Below, piece by piece: positions 60,794 through 64,000 of a stretch of DNA of 64,000 nucleotides. This stretch comes from JADLHS01 sp039806955. Its GTDB lineage: Bacteria > Verrucomicrobiota > Verrucomicrobiia > Limisphaerales > JADLHS01. Made by a program: the position numbers and the translations under genes. Where the stretch lies: NCBI GenBank assembly GCA_039806955.1, contig JBDHQI010000021.1, positions 6,006-70,005 of the forward strand, in the 5' to 3' direction. The notes beneath the pieces are model-generated. The model was given only the letters and a program-made list of their open reading frames with translations, did not search any database and had not been told where the DNA came from. Position 1 is the stretch's first letter; each line of letters starts with the position of its first letter.

Positions 60794-62140
60794 TTTCTGT
60801 AAATTGTCTTTCTTCCCTGCGCAGCCGCCCCCCCGGAGGGGGGAAGGCGTTCCGCGCGCGAAAAACTGGTCGAGGGCGGGCCACGTTGGTTTCCTCTTGG
60901 GGTGTCACAAACACATCCAACACGAAATCATCACCTGGCCCACCACACCGATCCTGAACTCTTGAACGACATCCTGCAACTCCTGACCGAGCAAGGCCAC
61001 GACGGCTTCGCCGAAGGCCTCCGCCTCCTCGTCAACGAAGCCATGCGCGTCGAACGCCATCAGGTCCTCCAAGCCCAACCCTACGAGCGCACCCACACCC
61101 GCAAAGGTTACGCCAACGGTTACAAGCCCAAAACCCTCGCCAGCCGCGTCGGCCCCATCACCTTCCGCGTGCCCCAAGTCCGCGGCGATACCGAATTCTA
61201 TCCCGCCGCCCCGGATAAAGGCGTCCGCTCCGAGCAGGCCCTCAAACTCGCCATGGCCGAAATGTACGTCCAGGGCGTCTCCACTCGCAAAGTCTCCGCC
61301 ATCGTCGAGGAGCTTTGCGGCACCTCCGTCAGCTCCACCCAGGTCAGCGGCTGCGCCAAACGCCTCGACGCCGAACTCCAGAAGTGGCGCGACCGTCCGC
61401 TCGGAACCTGCCCCTATCTGGTGTGTTCGACGCCCGCTATGAAAAGGTCCGCCACGACGGCCAGCTCCGCGACTGTGCCGTCCTCATTGCCCTGGGCATC
61501 ACGCCCGAAGGCAAACGTTCCCTCCTCGGCGTCAGCGTCGCTCTGAGCGAAGCCGAGGCGCATTGGCGCGCCTTCTTCCAAAGCCTCGTTCAGCGCGGCC
61601 TCTGCGGCGTCACCTACATCGTCAGCGACGATCATCCCGGCCTGGCCGCCGCCCGCAAAGCCGTCTTTGGCGCCGTCCCCTGGCAACGCTGCCAGTTCCA
61701 CCTCCAGCAAAATGCCCAGGCTTACGTCCCCCGGCTGGACCAACGCGCCGAAGTCGCCCGCGCCATCCGCAGCGTCTTTGAATGCGCCACCCGTTCGGCC
61801 GCCGAACAGCGGCTAAAAGAAATCGTCGCCCACTACGCCCAGAGCGCGCCCCAACTCGCCCGCTGGCTGGAGGAAAACCTGCCCCAGGGCTTCACGGTGT
61901 TCACGCTGCCCGCCGCCCACCAAAAACGGATGCGCACCTCCAACGCCTTGGAACGCGTCAACCAGGAACTCAAACGCCGCACCCGTGTGGCCCGCGTCTT
62001 CCCCAACGAAGCCGCCCTCCTGCGCCTGGTCACCGCGCTCTTGAGCGAAACCAGCGACGAGTGGGAAACCGGAAAACTTTACCTCAACCTGGAAAACCAA
62101 AACCCACCCTCAGTTTGATGCTCAACAAATTTACAGAAAA
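60794..62140 (+). mobile_element. IS256-family insertion sequence
   Basis: The element is bounded by related inverted ends: TTTCTGTAAATTG at 60794-60806 and CAAATTTACAGAAA at 62126-62139 (reverse: TTTCTGTAAATTTG). Inside is a Mutator-type transposase gene split by a frameshift. A GGGGGG-rich palindrome (CCCCCCCGGAGGGGGG, near 60828-60844) lies before the transposase. No clear target duplication was seen. Confidence 0.8.
60902..62118 (+). pseudogene. IS256-family (Mutator) transposase, frameshifted
   Basis: The first part, from GTG at 60902, encodes PELLNDILQLLTEQGHDGFAEGLRLLVNEAM, YERTHTRKGYANGYKPKT and SEQALKLAMAEMYVQGVSTRKVSAIVEELCG...VS-STQVS. At about 61420 two extra bases (TG) follow CTGGTG and shift the frame; the rest resumes as FDARYEKVRHDG (first catalytic Asp), DDHPGLAAA (second Asp), WQRCQFHLQQNA, RMRTSNALERVNQELKRRTRVARVFPNEAALLRLV (catalytic Glu). 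All catalytic residues are present once the shift is repaired. As given it is inactive unless programmed frameshifting occurs. Confidence 0.9.
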
Positions 62141-62217
62141 AAATTGCGCCGCCCCACCAGAAAATAGTTAGCGCCACTTCTACGCAGGAGAGTAGCGATC
62201 CATTTCCAATTAATAGC

Positions 62218-62538
62218 GTGAACAAGCTCAATATGACCTGCAAGGGTGATCTCGGCGGAGGGCGCATAGTGACAGATACGGTCCTCGAAACCCACAAGGA
62301 GTGGGTATGGCTGGCAAAAGTTGACCAGACTGGCTTGTGGCCTGACGATGGGCCTTGGACCGTGTGGTTGAAAACGGCCGGCTACAAGACAGGTTGTAAC
62401 CGCCCTCCACCCCAAGCGGATTACTATTTTTGGGTTCCCGCCTCAGTGAGCAAAAGCGGTGGCCAACTCGTGAGTTTGGGGACGCCAAATTGTATTCTAA
62501 GTTATCCGTTCTATCTGGCACACGAGTTTTACAAGTAA
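62218..62538 (+). CDS. Hypothetical protein, possibly interrupted by the IS256 element
   Basis: 106 residues from a GTG at 62218. MTCKGDLGGGRIVTDTVLETHKEWVWLAKVDQTGLWPDDGPWTVWLKT is beta-rich with two cysteines (GCN and NC) and an aromatic end YPFYLAHEFYK. The frame stays open upstream into the IS end, so the true start may have been separated by the insertion. No family recognised. Five bases separate it from the next gene, so it belongs to a small operon. Confidence 0.55.
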   Translation: MNKLNMTCKGDLGGGRIVTDTVLETHKEWVWLAKVDQTGLWPDDGPWTVWLKTAGYKTGCNRPPPQADYYFWVPASVSKSGGQLVSLGTPNCILSYPFYLAHEFYK

Positions 62539-62543
62539 AGCAC

Positions 62544-63371
62544 ATGAGAGCACGCTATCTGGCACTTTGCCTTTTGATCTGTAGTGGTATTGCGCTTTTT
62601 TTGCTGCTACCTGCAAAGAAACAAAAAGCCGGGCCTGTGCCAGAAAGCACTAAACAGGCGGATGTCGTGGTTCCAGACACGAATCCGCCTGCACCGCTTG
62701 AAAAACAACCGCAACCGCAACTCGCTAAGATGGACGTGAACCATGACCCGCTTGCGAGTGCGTATGAAATGGCGACCTTTATTGGTCAAGTTTGCGACTC
62801 AGTGCCGCCCAAGCGTGCAACAACGCGGTTGCAGATGAAGGGGCTTCAAGTTGTCTTTTTCCTAAACGACTATGTGATGGCCGCAAAAACAAATAACAGT
62901 TTGGCATTGTCCCAATCTGCAATTATCGGCGCTTTCACGAACGTCTCCCAGGACACGGCAATGATCAGCGATAGGCTGGTAACTTACGCCGACTTCCCCG
63001 GCACTTTGTCTGACCATTACCGGAGCATTAGTCAGATTCCCACGGAGAAGGAAAACATCAAAACGATTGAGGCAGCGCTGACTGAAAACGGCGTGGCTAT
63101 TGATACGGAAAGCGATTTGTTGATGGATTGCATTCGGTATGCCTACTATCATAATCATATCTATGAATTCTACGGGCCAGCGTCCGAAACGTCATACCCA
63201 CCCGAATTGAATGCATTGGTCAGCGCGTCGGACACCGTTTTTCGACATCGCTTTGAAACGAGATTCGGATTAAACTCCAATACGGTCACAAATCTGATGA
63301 ATCGGCTTATGAAAGTGCAGATCCGCGATATTTCGGATGCGGGCTTTCAAGTCCCGGCGCACATTCATTGA
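62544..63371 (+). CDS. Membrane-anchored or exported protein, unknown
   Basis: 275 residues from ATG at 62544. One N-terminal hydrophobic segment (YLALCLLICSGIALFLLLPA), a Pro-rich spacer with charged residues (PDTNPPAPLEKQPQPQ), then a mostly helical soluble domain: DPLASAYEMATFIGQVCDSVPP, QVVFFLNDYVMAAKTNNSLALSQSAIIGAF and LLMDCIRYAYYHNHIYEFYGPA. No known motif. The 3' end overlaps a possible TTG start of the next gene. Confidence 0.65.
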   Translation: MRARYLALCLLICSGIALFLLLPAKKQKAGPVPESTKQADVVVPDTNPPAPLEKQPQPQLAKMDVNHDPLASAYEMATFIGQVCDSVPPKRATTRLQMKGLQVVFFLNDYVMAAKTNNSLALSQSAIIGAFTNVSQDTAMISDRLVTYADFPGTLSDHYRSISQIPTEKENIKTIEAALTENGVAIDTESDLLMDCIRYAYYHNHIYEFYGPASETSYPPELNALVSASDTVFRHRFETRFGLNSNTVTNLMNRLMKVQIRDISDAGFQVPAHIH

Positions 63372-63418
63372 GGTTTTTTCGGGTCGCTATCCATTCAGCG
63401 ATCAATGCGCGAACTTTT

Positions 63419-63691
63419 ATGAAATCTGAAGATGTATATGAACGTCGCCAGTCAGCAGACCGGATGGAAGCCGTCATGGTCGTTTTTAGTGCCATAGGCG
63501 TTATAGCCGCGCTATTTGCACTTTTTAGTCATGGATGGATGCCAAGTCTGACCTTGTTCCTCTTGAGCGTGATTGCCATTGCCTTATCGCGTGTGTTCGA
63601 TTTGCTTGCAGATTTGCTGGCCTCTGTGGGGAGGCTTGAGGAAGTTAAGAAATTAAGTTCGTCAGAGAAGCGCAACCAGACCAGTTCTTAA
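63419..63691 (+). CDS. Small two-helix membrane protein, unknown
   Basis: 90 residues from ATG at 63419; a TTG at 63368 overlapping the previous stop would add 17. Two membrane helices, AVMVVFSAIGVIAALFALFSHGW and SLTLFLLSVIAIALSRVFDLLADLLASV, with charged ends and a Ser/Lys-rich tail. No family recognised. Last gene of the three-gene run that begins at 62218. Confidence 0.6.
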   Translation: MKSEDVYERRQSADRMEAVMVVFSAIGVIAALFALFSHGWMPSLTLFLLSVIAIALSRVFDLLADLLASVGRLEEVKKLSSSEKRNQTSS

Positions 63692-63700
63692 AGAAATACC

Positions 63701-63904
63701 CTAAATGGGAATACCCCTATCTGGCGATTGTCTCCCGCATTTTTGCATTTGCTGCCACGCCTGATGCCGAGCGGCCCTCTCTTGAATTCCCTGAATCCAT
63801 GCTCGCCTTCGCGCTTCCTTGACAGCAGCATCATCAGGCGCTTGTTGAACCGGCTCTTTATCCGGCACGATCTGCGCCGTCGCGTCGGTAATTTTCCCTT
63901 TCAC
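63701..63904 (-). CDS. Small hypothetical protein, weak
   Basis: 67 residues from a GTG at 63904. Charged and helical (VKEARRRAWIQGIQERAARHQAWQQMQKCG). It could be a real small protein or chance. It ends ten bases after the previous gene, convergently. The remaining 96 bases to the window edge contain a hairpin but no gene. Confidence 0.35.
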   Translation of the reverse strand: MKGKITDATAQIVPDKEPVQQAPDDAAVKEARRRAWIQGIQERAARHQAWQQMQKCGRQSPDRGIPI

Positions 63905-63968
63905 TAAATCCGTTGCCGAAGGGCGTGGAAGGCTCCCCTTAAACTGAGCCAGGTGTTATGAGAGGATT

Positions 63969-63989
63969 GGGCGGCGCTCCGCGCCGCCC
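63969..63989. repeat. GC-rich perfect hairpin
   Basis: GGGCGGCGC (63969-63977), loop TCC, GCGCCGCCC (63981-63989). Nine perfect GC pairs near the window end. Without a T-run; resembles GC-rich REP-like hairpins. Confidence 0.5.
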
Positions 63990-64000
63990 GGAACTCTGAT

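Noticed and set aside
1..64000. CRISPR array or tRNA genes
   Set aside because: No evenly spaced direct repeats and no cloverleaf with a TTCGA arm were seen in reading both strands; a covariance-model scan could still find a missed tRNA.

Overview
The window reads as chromosomal DNA of a Verrucomicrobiota bacterium, probably near the Pedosphaera/Limisphaera group. This is inferred from moderately high GC, the gene mix (PEP-hydrolase-like TIM barrel, pseudopilin-type secreted protein, leucine-rich-repeat protein ending in a 'TNLVNWQPIWTN...RFYR' tail, LeuA of the long type, GH2 beta-mannosidase) and many GTG/TTG starts. No rRNA, tRNA, CRISPR array or phage genes were found.

Layout. 1-9.3 kb holds mainly minus-strand metabolic and transport genes: ThuA-like, cupin, PEP-hydrolase-like, MFS transporter, lipid/polysaccharide flippase, M20 peptidase, a plus-strand GT2 glycosyltransferase, then a nucleoside transporter beside hpt. 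9.4-19 kb is mixed housekeeping with small scars: a DUF433 antitoxin beside a frameshifted PIN-like toxin, dUTPase, RluA-type pseudouridine synthase, a membrane protein, YfcE-type phosphodiesterase, TrmN6-like methyltransferase, sugar dehydrogenase, phospholipase A, argG, remnants of an ISAs1 transposase and of a defence/toxin locus, O-methyltransferase and SMUG1-type uracil-DNA glycosylase. 19-26 kb carries an ABC-F ATPase, a REP-like repeat, beta-mannosidase and prfC.

26-32 kb is an accessory island. It lies between intact prfC and a 320-bp partial second copy of the prfC 5' end in the same orientation. It contains a six-cysteine secreted peptide, an unknown membrane-anchored protein, a MauE/DoxX-type redox membrane protein, mtgA, a pseudopilin and an O-antigen-ligase-like protein whose reading frame ends exactly where the prfC copy begins.

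32-38.9 kb has a secreted protein of unknown role, glnE, and a gap with insertion-sequence ends, a transposase remnant and a frameshifted LRR protein. 38.9-51.9 kb is the ribosomal protein/secY/map/infA/rpoA superoperon, which starts at rplB (S10, L3, L4 and L23 are not here), lacks rpmD, and ends at a clear terminator after rplQ. 52-60.4 kb holds ispF, a TolC-family protein, recG, a DUF1573-cytochrome c fusion, a secreted EEP-family phosphodiesterase and leuA. leuA is preceded by what looks like a complete leucine attenuator: promoter, leucine-rich leader peptide and intrinsic terminator. 60.4-64 kb is accessory: a decayed XRE regulator, a frameshifted IS256-family element and a run of orphan secreted or membrane proteins.
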